Positions 1-6,968 of a stretch of 35,308 nucleotides of DNA are shown one piece after another. The notes beneath the pieces are model-generated. The model had not been told where the DNA came from, made no database searches, and saw only the letters and a program-made list of their open reading frames with translations. Both the position numbers and the translations under genes were made by a program. Each line of letters opens with the position of its first letter. Position 1 is the first letter of the stretch. Origin of the DNA: an uncultured Verrucomicrobiota bacterium. Lineage in GTDB: Bacteria > Verrucomicrobiota > Verrucomicrobiia > Limisphaerales > SXTU01. Location: assembly GCA_903863315.1 (NCBI GenBank), contig CAIPBN010000374.1, positions 1 to 35,308 on the forward strand. The letters are read 5' to 3'.

Positions 1-153
1 AAGGGACGGTTCAGCAGCCGCAGGGCGGCTTTACGATGACACCCGCAGGTGGCGCAAAACTCATCGAGGATGCGCGTCTTGTGCGGACGACCGGCGCGGC
101 CGTAGCGGCCGTGAATGCGGGCTAGGGCCTCGCGCTTGGGCGGACTGACTCAT
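1..153 (-). pseudogene. 5' end of an IS transposase gene, cut by the window edge, probably frameshifted
   Basis: On the minus strand, bases 149 down to 1 are open in one frame. They encode a basic N-terminal peptide containing ALARIHGRYGRAGRPHK and then RILDEFCATCGCHRKAALR. This pattern is recalled from the N-terminus of DDE integrase-type transposases common in Verrucomicrobia and Planctomycetes, where a KxRILDEF...GYHRKxAxRLL stretch precedes the catalytic core. The only ATG nearby (151-153) is one base out of frame with this peptide, and its own frame stops after about 30 codons. The good frame is closed by a TGA at 150-152. So either one base has been gained or lost just after the start codon, or expression needs frameshifting. 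The DDE core lies outside the window. Family assignment is by eye; the exact IS family is not determined. Confidence 0.6.
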
Positions 154-165
154 TTTCGGGGCTTG

Positions 166-245
166 GGTAACCACGAATCTGAGTCAACGTATCGTCGGAC
201 GCCTCGTCCAACTCCCCGCCTCGGTAACATTTAATCTGAGTCAAC
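166..245. repeat. Paired 23-bp direct repeats at the IS end
   Basis: Two copies of a 23-bp unit lie at 166-188 and 223-245. Each is GGTAAC, four variable bases, then AATCTGAGTCAAC, and their starts are 57 bp apart. They sit directly upstream of the transposase start, where transposase-binding repeats at an IS end are expected. The outer copy probably marks the IS boundary at about 245-250. Nineteen of 23 positions are identical and the four mismatches are contiguous. The link to the IS is inferred from position. Confidence 0.6.
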
Positions 246-275
246 TCGGGGCCGCGTCAGGCGCAGAACCACCGC

Positions 276-303
276 TTGACCTTTGCCTGCCGCCCGGCAT
301 AGT
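276..303 (+). promoter_or_regulatory. Candidate sigma70-type promoter of typA
   Basis: TTGACC at 276-281 (5 of 6 to consensus) is followed after 16 bases by CATAGT at 298-303 (4 of 6). It lies about 30 bp beyond the presumed IS end. It would start transcription near 310, leaving a 75-100 base leader before typA. This argues against any translation start before 310. Visual match only. Confidence 0.35.
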
Positions 304-384
304 GCGCGGCCCGGCACATTCCCGCGCCCGGTGACCGCCTGCATCCCGTTGGCTTTCGCTGCGTGGGGTTTGGTCACTAGCACT

Positions 385-2247
385 ATGGACACGCCGGAAA
401 ACATTTTTGATATGCAGCACATCCGCAACATCGCCATCATCGCGCACGTGGACCACGGCAAGACCACGCTCGTGGACTGCCTCCTCAAACAGTCCGGCAC
501 CTTCCGCGCCAACCAGGCCGAGACGCAGGTCGAGCGCCTGATGGATTCGATGGACCTCGAACGCGAGAAGGGCATCACCATCCGCGCCAAGAACGCCGCG
601 TTCAAATACAAGAACTACCACATCAACATCGTGGACACTCCTGGCCACGCCGACTTCGGCGGCGAGGTGGAGCGCATCATGAACATGATTGACGGCGTGC
701 TGCTGGTGGTGGACTCCACCGACGGCCCGCAGGCGCAGACGCGCTTCGTGCTGCGCAAGGCGCTGGAGGCTGGTGCCAAGCCCATCGTGGTCATCAACAA
801 GATTGACCGCGACAACGCGACGCCCAAGAAGGTGCTCGACCTCGTGTTCGAGCTCTTCATGTCACTCAACGCGACGGACGAGCAGCTCGACTTCCCGTTC
901 ATATATTGTTCCGCCAAGGCCGGTTACGCCAAGACCGAGCTGGAGCACGTCTCCGGCACCATGGAGCCGCTCTTCGACGCCATCGTGAAGCATATCCCGC
1001 CCCCGCGCGCGAAGGCTGGCGACGGCTTCCAGGTGCTTGTGGCCAACCTGGATTACTCCGATTACCTCGGCCGTATCGCGTTCGGCAAAATCGTCGAGGG
1101 CAAGGTGAAGGTCAGCGACCCCGCCATCTGCCGCCACGGCGACGGCCGCATCACCAAGGGCAAGATCACCGCCATCTACCACTTCGAGGGCATGAAGCGC
1201 ATCGAGGTGCAGGAGGCGCACGCCGGCGACATTGTGGGCCTGACCGGCTTCGAGGACGTGTTCATCGGCGAGACGATTTGCGACAGCGAAGCACGCCCTG
1301 CGCTGCCCTACATCCCGATTGACCCGCCGACCATTCAGATGGAATTCGCGGTCAACGACGGCCCGCTCGCCGGACAGGACGGCAAACTCGTCACCGCCCG
1401 CCACATCTGGGACCGCCTCGTGAAGGAGACGCGCACCAATGTCGCCCTGCGCATCGCACAGACCAGTGACCCGAAGATCTTCGCCGTGTCGGGCCGTGGT
1501 GAAATGCAGATCGCCATCCTGGTCGAGCAAATGCGCCGCGAGGGCCATGAAGTCCTGGTGTCACGACCTGAGGTGTTGTGGAAGAAGGGGCCTAATGACA
1601 CCGCCCTTGAGCCCATTGAGAAGCTCTTCGTGGAGGTGCCGAACGAAAACCTCGGCGCCATCATGGAGAACCTGTCGCAGCGCAAGGCGCAGATCACGAA
1701 CATGAACCACGTCGCCGACACAGTGTCGGTCGAGGCGCTGGTGCCCATGCGCGGCCTCATCGGCTTCGAGACCGACCTCGTGAACATGACCAAGGGCATG
1801 GGCGTGATGAGCCACCTGTTCCACGAATACGGCGAGGACCGCGGCGAGATCGCCGCCCGCAAGAACGGCTCGCTCGTCTCGATGGACAACGGCGAAGCCA
1901 CGCCCTACGCGCTCAACATGGTGCAGGAACGCGGCCGGTTGCTCGTTGAGCCCGGCGACCAGATTTACGTGGGCATGATCGTCGGCGAAAACGCCCGCGA
2001 CACCGACCTCGCCGTCAATCCGGTGAAGGAAAAGAAGCTCACCAACATGCGTTCACAGGGCGACGGCAAGGGCATCCAGCTTGCGCCGCCCATGAAGCTC
2101 AGCCTCGAACGCGCGCTCGAATACATCGACGTGGACGAATACGTCGAGGCCACGCCCAAGAACCTCCGCCTCCGCAAGAAGGTGCTCGATGAAAACGCCC
2201 GCAAGCGGTCCGCGAAAACGCGCGTGATCAAGTTTGTCGAGGCCTGA
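385..2247 (+). CDS. typA: Ribosome-associated GTPase TypA/BipA
   Basis: TypA (BipA) is a translational GTPase of the EF-G/LepA group that binds 70S ribosomes and helps 50S assembly and stress or low-temperature growth. The G1 loop AHVDHGKTT lies near the N-terminus, followed by the switch region EREKGITI, DTPGHADF (G3) and NKID (G4). The EF-G-like beta-barrel and domain III/V regions follow, then the TypA-specific C-terminal domain (GLIGFETDL, then MNRS-like VSMDNGEATPYALNM). Starting at ATG 385 gives 620 residues; ATG 412 gives 611, closer to the usual 600-615. Neither start has a clear Shine-Dalgarno sequence, so the start is uncertain by nine codons. Longer readings begin upstream of the candidate promoter start site and are unlikely. 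The gene is monocistronic: a hairpin terminator follows at 2268. Confidence 0.95.
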   Translation: MDTPENIFDMQHIRNIAIIAHVDHGKTTLVDCLLKQSGTFRANQAETQVERLMDSMDLEREKGITIRAKNAAFKYKNYHINIVDTPGHADFGGEVERIMNMIDGVLLVVDSTDGPQAQTRFVLRKALEAGAKPIVVINKIDRDNATPKKVLDLVFELFMSLNATDEQLDFPFIYCSAKAGYAKTELEHVSGTMEPLFDAIVKHIPPPRAKAGDGFQVLVANLDYSDYLGRIAFGKIVEGKVKVSDPAICRHGDGRITKGKITAIYHFEGMKRIEVQEAHAGDIVGLTGFEDVFIGETICDSEARPALPYIPIDPPTIQMEFAVNDGPLAGQDGKLVTARHIWDRLVKETRTNVALRIAQTSDPKIFAVSGRGEMQIAILVEQMRREGHEVLVSRPEVLWKKGPNDTALEPIEKLFVEVPNENLGAIMENLSQRKAQITNMNHVADTVSVEALVPMRGLIGFETDLVNMTKGMGVMSHLFHEYGEDRGEIAARKNGSLVSMDNGEATPYALNMVQERGRLLVEPGDQIYVGMIVGENARDTDLAVNPVKEKKLTNMRSQGDGKGIQLAPPMKLSLERALEYIDVDEYVEATPKNLRLRKKVLDENARKRSAKTRVIKFVEA

Positions 2248-2267
2248 TCGGAGCGTCACGATTGAAG

Positions 2268-2299
2268 GGCGGGCTGCTACTCGGTAGCCCGCCTTTTTC
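2268..2299 (+). terminator. Intrinsic terminator after typA
   Basis: GGCGGGCT (2268-2275) pairs with AGCCCGCC (2286-2293) around a 10-base loop and is followed by TTTTT. It starts about 20 bases after the typA stop codon. Confidence 0.85.
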
Positions 2300-2458
2300 C
2301 TTTTTCACACCAACGCCGAAATGGAGAACACCTGAAACGCGCTCGCAGCCTTCGGTGGCTGTTTGCCTTTGGCGTTCGGGCGTCCTGCTGGTTCACCTGG
2401 AAGAGTGAGCGGATCGGGCGCGTGGACTTCGCAGGGCGTCTCGCACTAATCTGCGCGC

Positions 2459-3682
2459 GTGGCTGAGCCCAATACCAATCCACCTCGTCTGCGCCTGCGC
2501 GTCACTGCGGCGGCGGAATCCGCGATCCGCAGCGGCCACCCGTGGGTGTATGACAACAGCATTCGCGAGCAGAACCGCGCCGGGACGGCGGGCGAGCTGG
2601 CGGTGGTGTTTGACCGGCGGGACCGCTTTCTGGCGCTCGGCCTATACGATCCGCTTTCCCCCATCCGCCTGCGCGTGCTGCATCACGGCAAGCCAGCGAC
2701 GGCGGACGACGCCTGGTGGCGGGCACGACTGGCCGGCGCGCTGGAACGGCGCACGGGCTTGTTCGACGCCACGACGAATGGTTACCGCTGTCTGAGCGGC
2801 GAGAACGACGGCTGGCCGGGCCTGGTGCTCGACCGATATGACACGACCTACGTGCTCAAGCTCTACAGCGCCGTTTGGCTGCCGCGCCTCGACGACGTGG
2901 TGCGCTGGATCAGCGAGGCTGTGAAGCCCGAGCGGCTGGTCCTGCGGTTGAGCCGCAACATCCAGCCGGAAGCCGAGGCAAAGTTCCAGTTGCGCGAAGG
3001 GCAGGTGCTGGTTGGAGGTTTGCCGTCCGGGCCGGTGGTGTTTCAAGAGACGGGCATCCGCTTCGAGGCCGAGGTGGTGCGCGGGCAGAAGACCGGTTTC
3101 TTTCTGGACCAACGCGAGAACCGCCAGCGGGTGGAAAAACTGGCGGCGGGCCGGGAGGTCTTGAATGCCTTCAGCTTTTCCGGTGGTTTTTCGCTCTACG
3201 CCGCGCGGGGTGGGGCGCGCAGCACGACGGATTTGGACATCAGCCCGCATGCGCTGGAGTCCGCGCGCCGGAATTTCGCGCTCAATGAGGCGGACCCGCG
3301 CATCGCGGCATGCCGGCACGAGTGCGTGCAGGCGGACACCTTTGACTGGCTGGGCGGACGGACGGACGCGGACTTCGAACTCGTCATTCTCGACCCGCCT
3401 TCACTGGCCAAGCGCGAGGCGGAGCGCGAGGGGGCGGTGCAGGCCTATCACCGGCTGGTGACTTTGGGAATTCCGCGGTTGCGCCGGGGCGGCATCTTGG
3501 TAGCGGCCTCGTGCTCAGCCCATGTGACGACTGGAGAATTTTTCGGCACAGTGCTGGAAGCAATCGAAGCCTCGGGGCGGCGCTTCCTGGAGCTGGAGCG
3601 CACCGGTCATGCGCCGGACCATCCGGCGACCTTTCCGGAGGCGAGCTATTTGAAGTGCCTGTTCGTGCGGTTCGAGCCGTGA
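2459..3682 (+). CDS. rlmI: Class I rRNA large-subunit methyltransferase, RlmI type
   Basis: Likely the SAM-dependent 23S rRNA m5C methyltransferase (RlmI modifies C1962 in E. coli). The 407-residue protein has the family layout. A PUA-like RNA-binding domain comes first (residues about 10-80, with SGHPWVYDNSI). A central linker follows, then the RlmI signature GQKTGFFLDQRENR at 209-222. The SAM-binding motif VLNAFSFSGGFS is at 234-245, an acidic loop DLD at 258-260, LDPPS at 311-315, and the cysteine motif SCS at 351-353, which holds the candidate catalytic nucleophile. The start is GTG at 2459; no in-frame ATG precedes the PUA domain. It stands between the typA terminator and a convergent gene that ends 21 bases downstream. 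The family is clear; the exact target base is inferred from homologues. Confidence 0.88.
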   Translation: MAEPNTNPPRLRLRVTAAAESAIRSGHPWVYDNSIREQNRAGTAGELAVVFDRRDRFLALGLYDPLSPIRLRVLHHGKPATADDAWWRARLAGALERRTGLFDATTNGYRCLSGENDGWPGLVLDRYDTTYVLKLYSAVWLPRLDDVVRWISEAVKPERLVLRLSRNIQPEAEAKFQLREGQVLVGGLPSGPVVFQETGIRFEAEVVRGQKTGFFLDQRENRQRVEKLAAGREVLNAFSFSGGFSLYAARGGARSTTDLDISPHALESARRNFALNEADPRIAACRHECVQADTFDWLGGRTDADFELVILDPPSLAKREAEREGAVQAYHRLVTLGIPRLRRGGILVAASCSAHVTTGEFFGTVLEAIEASGRRFLELERTGHAPDHPATFPEASYLKCLFVRFEP

Positions 3683-3703
3683 ATTGGCGGTGGCAGCCGC
3701 GGG

Positions 3704-5101
3704 CTACTTTGCGTCGGTCTGAATCTCAATCCACAGCTCGCCAATCTGCAGTTTGTTGCCTCCGGCCAAGGTGTGGGTGGAGTTGGAAAGTTTGTTCTCC
3801 ATCTGCACGCGTCCGTCCCGGAACGTCACAATCGCGGTGATCGGCGGAAAGCCCTTGTGCTTGGGGAGGTAAAGGTGGGCCTCGGGCGAGCTGCCCAGGA
3901 TGACCGGCTCCGCGCCGAGGTTGATCACCGTGCGTTCGTTCTCGTGCCAGTGGACGATCAAGGCGGCTTCGCGGGCGAGCTTCTCCACCAGCGCGACGAC
4001 CAGTCCAATGGTCAGGCCCAGAATGGCCGCGCCCAACAGCCGCCCGGAAACCTCACCCGACTTCGCGAGCGCGAAGAGAAACGCCGCCGCGCCGAGACCG
4101 CCACCCAGCAGGCCGGCGAAACCCGCGCGGAACTTCGGCAGGTTGGGAATGAAGAACGCCATGCCGAAACCGAGCAGCGCGCCGAGCAGCGACCAGCCCA
4201 CGATCTGCCCGGCCTTGATGATGACGGGCAGAATCTGGTCGGCCTGTTCCGGAGTGAGCTGCGCGGCCACGCTGTTCGCGCCGAGCGCAAAGAGGTGCTG
4301 GCTGACGGCTCCGGAGATCAAGCCGGCGAGCAGTCCGCCACCCAGCACGAGCGCGGCCTCCTTCAAGTTAAACAAGGCCCGGCGCAGCAGGTAATTCTGC
4401 CCGGCCACGATCAGCGCCGACATGCCCACCGCGAGCAACGCCGTCCAAAGCCCGATGAACAGAGTGGTTTTGAACGAGGGGGGCTGGCGCTGGCTGAGCT
4501 TCGCCAAGTCGGGCGGGGGCACTTTCTTGACCTCGAAGGTCTGCACCACATTGGTTTGTCCGTGGCGGATGAACCCGCGAAATTCCTGCACCTTGCCGCC
4601 GTGCTTGATGGCTACGGTGTAGGGCGTTTGGTCCACTGGGGAGTGGAGGGAGTAGTGGTGGACAAACACCTGGTAGCGGCCCTCGGGCGCGCCATTCGTG
4701 GGCCAGTAGATATTCTCGACCGGCTGGCTGGAATACGGCGGCCGGGCATTCATGTCCACGTCCAGTTCGCCGGCGGTTAGGGACCGTTTGTGGCCATAGA
4801 AAATGCGTTCGCCGCTCGGGTCCGTGCAGTGCAGATCAAGGTCGTTGGAGTTGTCCCACATCAGGGAAATCTGCACATCGCCAGTCTTGGCCTCCTCCCG
4901 TTGCAGGCGCTTCTGCAACTCGTTGCTGAAGACCAGCACGGGGGCGGCGGGCTGGCCCTTGGCCTCCTCGCCGGCTTGTGGCACGGGGGGCTTGATCCGT
5001 CTGAGCAGCGGCTCGCCGGCGGCCCAGCCCAGCACGCAGCCCAGCGCACCCAGCAGGCCAAACAACACGGGCTTCGGCATCAGATGAACCAGCTTTCGCA
5101 T
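3704..5101 (-). CDS. Membrane protein with YfaP/DUF2135 domain, 5-6 helices and FHA-like tail
   Basis: A 465-residue protein of unknown function. Residues 11-29 form a membrane anchor. A predicted extracytoplasmic YfaP/DUF2135-like domain covers about 75-190 (ISLMWDNSNDLDLHCTDPSG, then YGHKRS and GRYQVFVHHYS). Five hydrophobic, glycine-rich segments follow at about 212-234, 250-272, 293-318, 325-348 and 352-376. The tail at about 385-462 looks like a divergent FHA domain (VILGSSPEAHLYLP, ending KLQIGELWIEI). The glycine-rich membrane block followed by GLVVALVEKLAREA and an FHA-type fold resembles FHA membrane proteins of Planctomycetes and cyanobacteria. The tail lacks the classical phosphothreonine-binding residues, so phosphopeptide binding is doubtful. 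The gene converges with rlmI and diverges from the FAH-family gene. The ATG start at 5101 is well placed for the anchor. Confidence 0.7.
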   Translation of the reverse strand: MRKLVHLMPKPVLFGLLGALGCVLGWAAGEPLLRRIKPPVPQAGEEAKGQPAAPVLVFSNELQKRLQREEAKTGDVQISLMWDNSNDLDLHCTDPSGERIFYGHKRSLTAGELDVDMNARPPYSSQPVENIYWPTNGAPEGRYQVFVHHYSLHSPVDQTPYTVAIKHGGKVQEFRGFIRHGQTNVVQTFEVKKVPPPDLAKLSQRQPPSFKTTLFIGLWTALLAVGMSALIVAGQNYLLRRALFNLKEAALVLGGGLLAGLISGAVSQHLFALGANSVAAQLTPEQADQILPVIIKAGQIVGWSLLGALLGFGMAFFIPNLPKFRAGFAGLLGGGLGAAAFLFALAKSGEVSGRLLGAAILGLTIGLVVALVEKLAREAALIVHWHENERTVINLGAEPVILGSSPEAHLYLPKHKGFPPITAIVTFRDGRVQMENKLSNSTHTLAGGNKLQIGELWIEIQTDAK

Positions 5102-5163
5102 GCGACGCCGGATTCAAACATCTGGGCCGCGGCTTGAACAGCCGGGTGTTGACCGGACGTGCC

Positions 5164-5195
5164 CTGGCAGCACGCGTGGGACCGTCTGCTGCCAG
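5164..5195. promoter_or_regulatory. Palindrome between divergent genes, flanked by a direct repeat
   Basis: CTGGCAGCA (5164-5172) and TGCTGCCAG (5187-5195) form a perfect 9-bp inverted repeat with a 14-base centre. A TTGACC-containing direct repeat lies on each side (5149-5154 and 5201-5206). It sits in the 139-bp gap between the divergent DUF2135 and FAH genes, so it could be an operator or transcript hairpin. No poly-T tract follows. Confidence 0.4.
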
Positions 5196-5240
5196 CGTCG
5201 TTGACCAAGCGGTGCCTCACGTTCAAGCTCCCGCCCACAC

Positions 5241-6194
5241 ATGAGACTTTGCCGCTTCCTTGATGGCCGCGACGCGCGGGCAGGTTTTTTCTTTGATGAC
5301 ACCGTGATTCCGCTGGATGCGGCGGCGCGGCTCCATCGCGAGCACACGCAGCAGGATTTGAAGTTGCCAGCCGGCGACGATCTGCTCGCGCTGCTGCCCG
5401 GCGGCAGTCACTTCACCGCAGCCCGAGCGCTGGGCAGTTGGCTGGCGGAGAACCGGGGCGTTGCGGGCGGCGCGGCACTGGCGGTGGAGCAGGTCCAGTT
5501 GCTCACCCCCATCGCGCGGCCGCCCAAGATCATTCTGCTCGCCGGCAATTACAACGAGCACATCAAGGAAGGCGGCGGCCAGGCAACGGAGCGCGCGAAG
5601 ACGTTCCCCTACCTCTTCCAAAAGCCGCCGACCACGACGCTCAATCATCCGGGCGCGGCCATCGTCATCCCGAAGGCGTCGCCCAACCATGTGGACTGGG
5701 AATGCGAGCTGGGCGTGGTCATCGCGCGGCGGTGCAAAGCCGTAAAGGAGGCCGAGGCGCTGCAATACGTCGCCGGCTACACGGTGGTGAACGACATTTC
5801 CGATCGCAAGTTCCGGCCCAACCCTGGCCGCGAAAAGCGGGACAAGGACTCGTTCTTCGACTGGCAGCATGGCAAATGGCACGACACTTTTTGTCCGGTC
5901 GGTCCTTGCGTGACCTCGGCTCACGCGCTGCCAGACCCGCAGCAACTGGCGCTCTCCCTCAAGGTCAACGGCAAGACCTGGCAGAACGCGAGCACGGCCC
6001 AGATGATCTTCCCGGTGGCGGCCATCATCGAGTTCGTCTCGGCCATCGTGACGCTGGAGCCGGGCGACATCATCTCCACCGGCACGCCTTCCGGCGTGGG
6101 CAACACCACGGGCACTTACCTCAAGCCGGGCGACCAGATGGAGGCAGCCATCGCCAGCATTGGCGTGCTGCGAAACTATTTGGTGGCGGAGTAG
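5241..6194 (+). CDS. Fumarylacetoacetate hydrolase (FAH) family protein
   Basis: A 317-residue cytoplasmic enzyme of the FAH superfamily, whose members cleave or decarboxylate 2-oxo acids with a bound Mg2+ or Mn2+. The N-terminal cap (1-90) is followed by the catalytic barrel. The metal triad is visible: E154 and E156 in WECELGVVI, and D185 in VVNDISDR. The C-terminal core motif VTLEPGDIISTGTPSGVG is intact. The length and the LLAGNYNEHIKE motif fit the 2-hydroxyhepta-2,4-diene-1,7-dioate isomerase/acylpyruvase group rather than true fumarylacetoacetase. No aromatic-degradation genes are nearby, so the substrate is not predicted. ATG 5241 is the first start codon in frame; no strong Shine-Dalgarno sequence is visible. 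Confidence 0.85.
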   Translation: MRLCRFLDGRDARAGFFFDDTVIPLDAAARLHREHTQQDLKLPAGDDLLALLPGGSHFTAARALGSWLAENRGVAGGAALAVEQVQLLTPIARPPKIILLAGNYNEHIKEGGGQATERAKTFPYLFQKPPTTTLNHPGAAIVIPKASPNHVDWECELGVVIARRCKAVKEAEALQYVAGYTVVNDISDRKFRPNPGREKRDKDSFFDWQHGKWHDTFCPVGPCVTSAHALPDPQQLALSLKVNGKTWQNASTAQMIFPVAAIIEFVSAIVTLEPGDIISTGTPSGVGNTTGTYLKPGDQMEAAIASIGVLRNYLVAE

Positions 6195-6284
6195 CTGGCG
6201 CAGCCGCTGCGGCGGCGCGGCATTCGCCCGGACTCGGGAAATCCAGTGGGCGTAGGGCCGATGACCTGCTAGCTTGAAGCACCG

Positions 6285-6968
6285 ATGCAAGTGCCGTCCC
6301 AGGTGCCGGTGATGATTCTGCCGAACGCGACGCTGTTCCCGCAGATGGCGCTGCCATTGCGGATCTTCGAGCCGCGTTACCGCCAGATGCTCAAGGACGT
6401 GCTGGAAGGGGAGCGCATGTTTGCCGTGGCGTTGCGCAAGGCCAAGTCCCGGGGCGAAACCCCTTCGTCCATCGGCGGTCTGGGGCTCGTGAGCGCGTCC
6501 GTGGAACATCCCGATGGCACCAGCCACCTCGTCCTGCATGGGCTGGCCCGGGTGGAGTTTCTCGGTCCGATCCAGCGCAAGCCCTACCGCGTCGAGGCCA
6601 TCCGCACCATCGCCGCGCCCCCGCCGGAGCCGGAAACCACCACCCGGCTGGCCCGGAAAGTCCGCGCGCTGGTCCGCCGGCGGGTGAAGCAGGGGTTTGA
6701 TCTGGGCTTCCCCCCCGTGACTGATCCCAAGAAGGCCACGCAGTTCCAGCAGATGCAGGAGCTGGCGAATCTTTCCCTGCGCCGGTTCGCCGAGCACATG
6801 GCCACGGTGAAGTCGCCCGAGCACCTGGCGGATCTCGTGGCCAGCACGCTGGTGGGGGATCCCTACGACCGGCAACTGCTGCTGGCCACGCCGCAGGTGG
6901 AGACCCGCCTCCAGTTCCTGCTGCAGTTCCTGCTGGCCGAGGCCCAGTCACAGCCCCCCATCGAGTGA
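6285..6968 (+). CDS. Stand-alone Lon substrate-binding (LON) domain protein
   Basis: A 227-residue protein with only the N-terminal LON domain (Pfam PF02190 type) and no AAA+ or protease domain. Hallmarks at the N-terminus are VMILPNATLFPQMALPLRIF and FEPRYRQML (residues about 9-35), followed by FAVALRK, GLGLVSASVEHPDGT and GLARVEFLG. The rest is helical, as in Lon N-terminal fragments. Stand-alone LON proteins are widespread and poorly characterised; protein binding or quality control is only an inference. The gene overlaps the ABC exporter by four bases (GTGA at 6965-6968), so the two are probably translationally coupled. Confidence 0.85.
   Translation: MQVPSQVPVMILPNATLFPQMALPLRIFEPRYRQMLKDVLEGERMFAVALRKAKSRGETPSSIGGLGLVSASVEHPDGTSHLVLHGLARVEFLGPIQRKPYRVEAIRTIAAPPPEPETTTRLARKVRALVRRRVKQGFDLGFPPVTDPKKATQFQQMQELANLSLRRFAEHMATVKSPEHLADLVASTLVGDPYDRQLLLATPQVETRLQFLLQFLLAEAQSQPPIE

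Noticed and set aside
3773..4780. 335-codon open frame on plus opposite the DUF2135 membrane protein
   Set aside because: A charged, low-complexity translation without motifs. The minus-strand reading has membrane helices and a recognisable domain.
5223..6875. 550-codon open frame on the minus strand across the FAH and LON genes
   Set aside because: It spans two unrelated plus-strand genes and their gap. Its translation is rich in His, Arg and Gly with no known motif, as expected for an antisense shadow.
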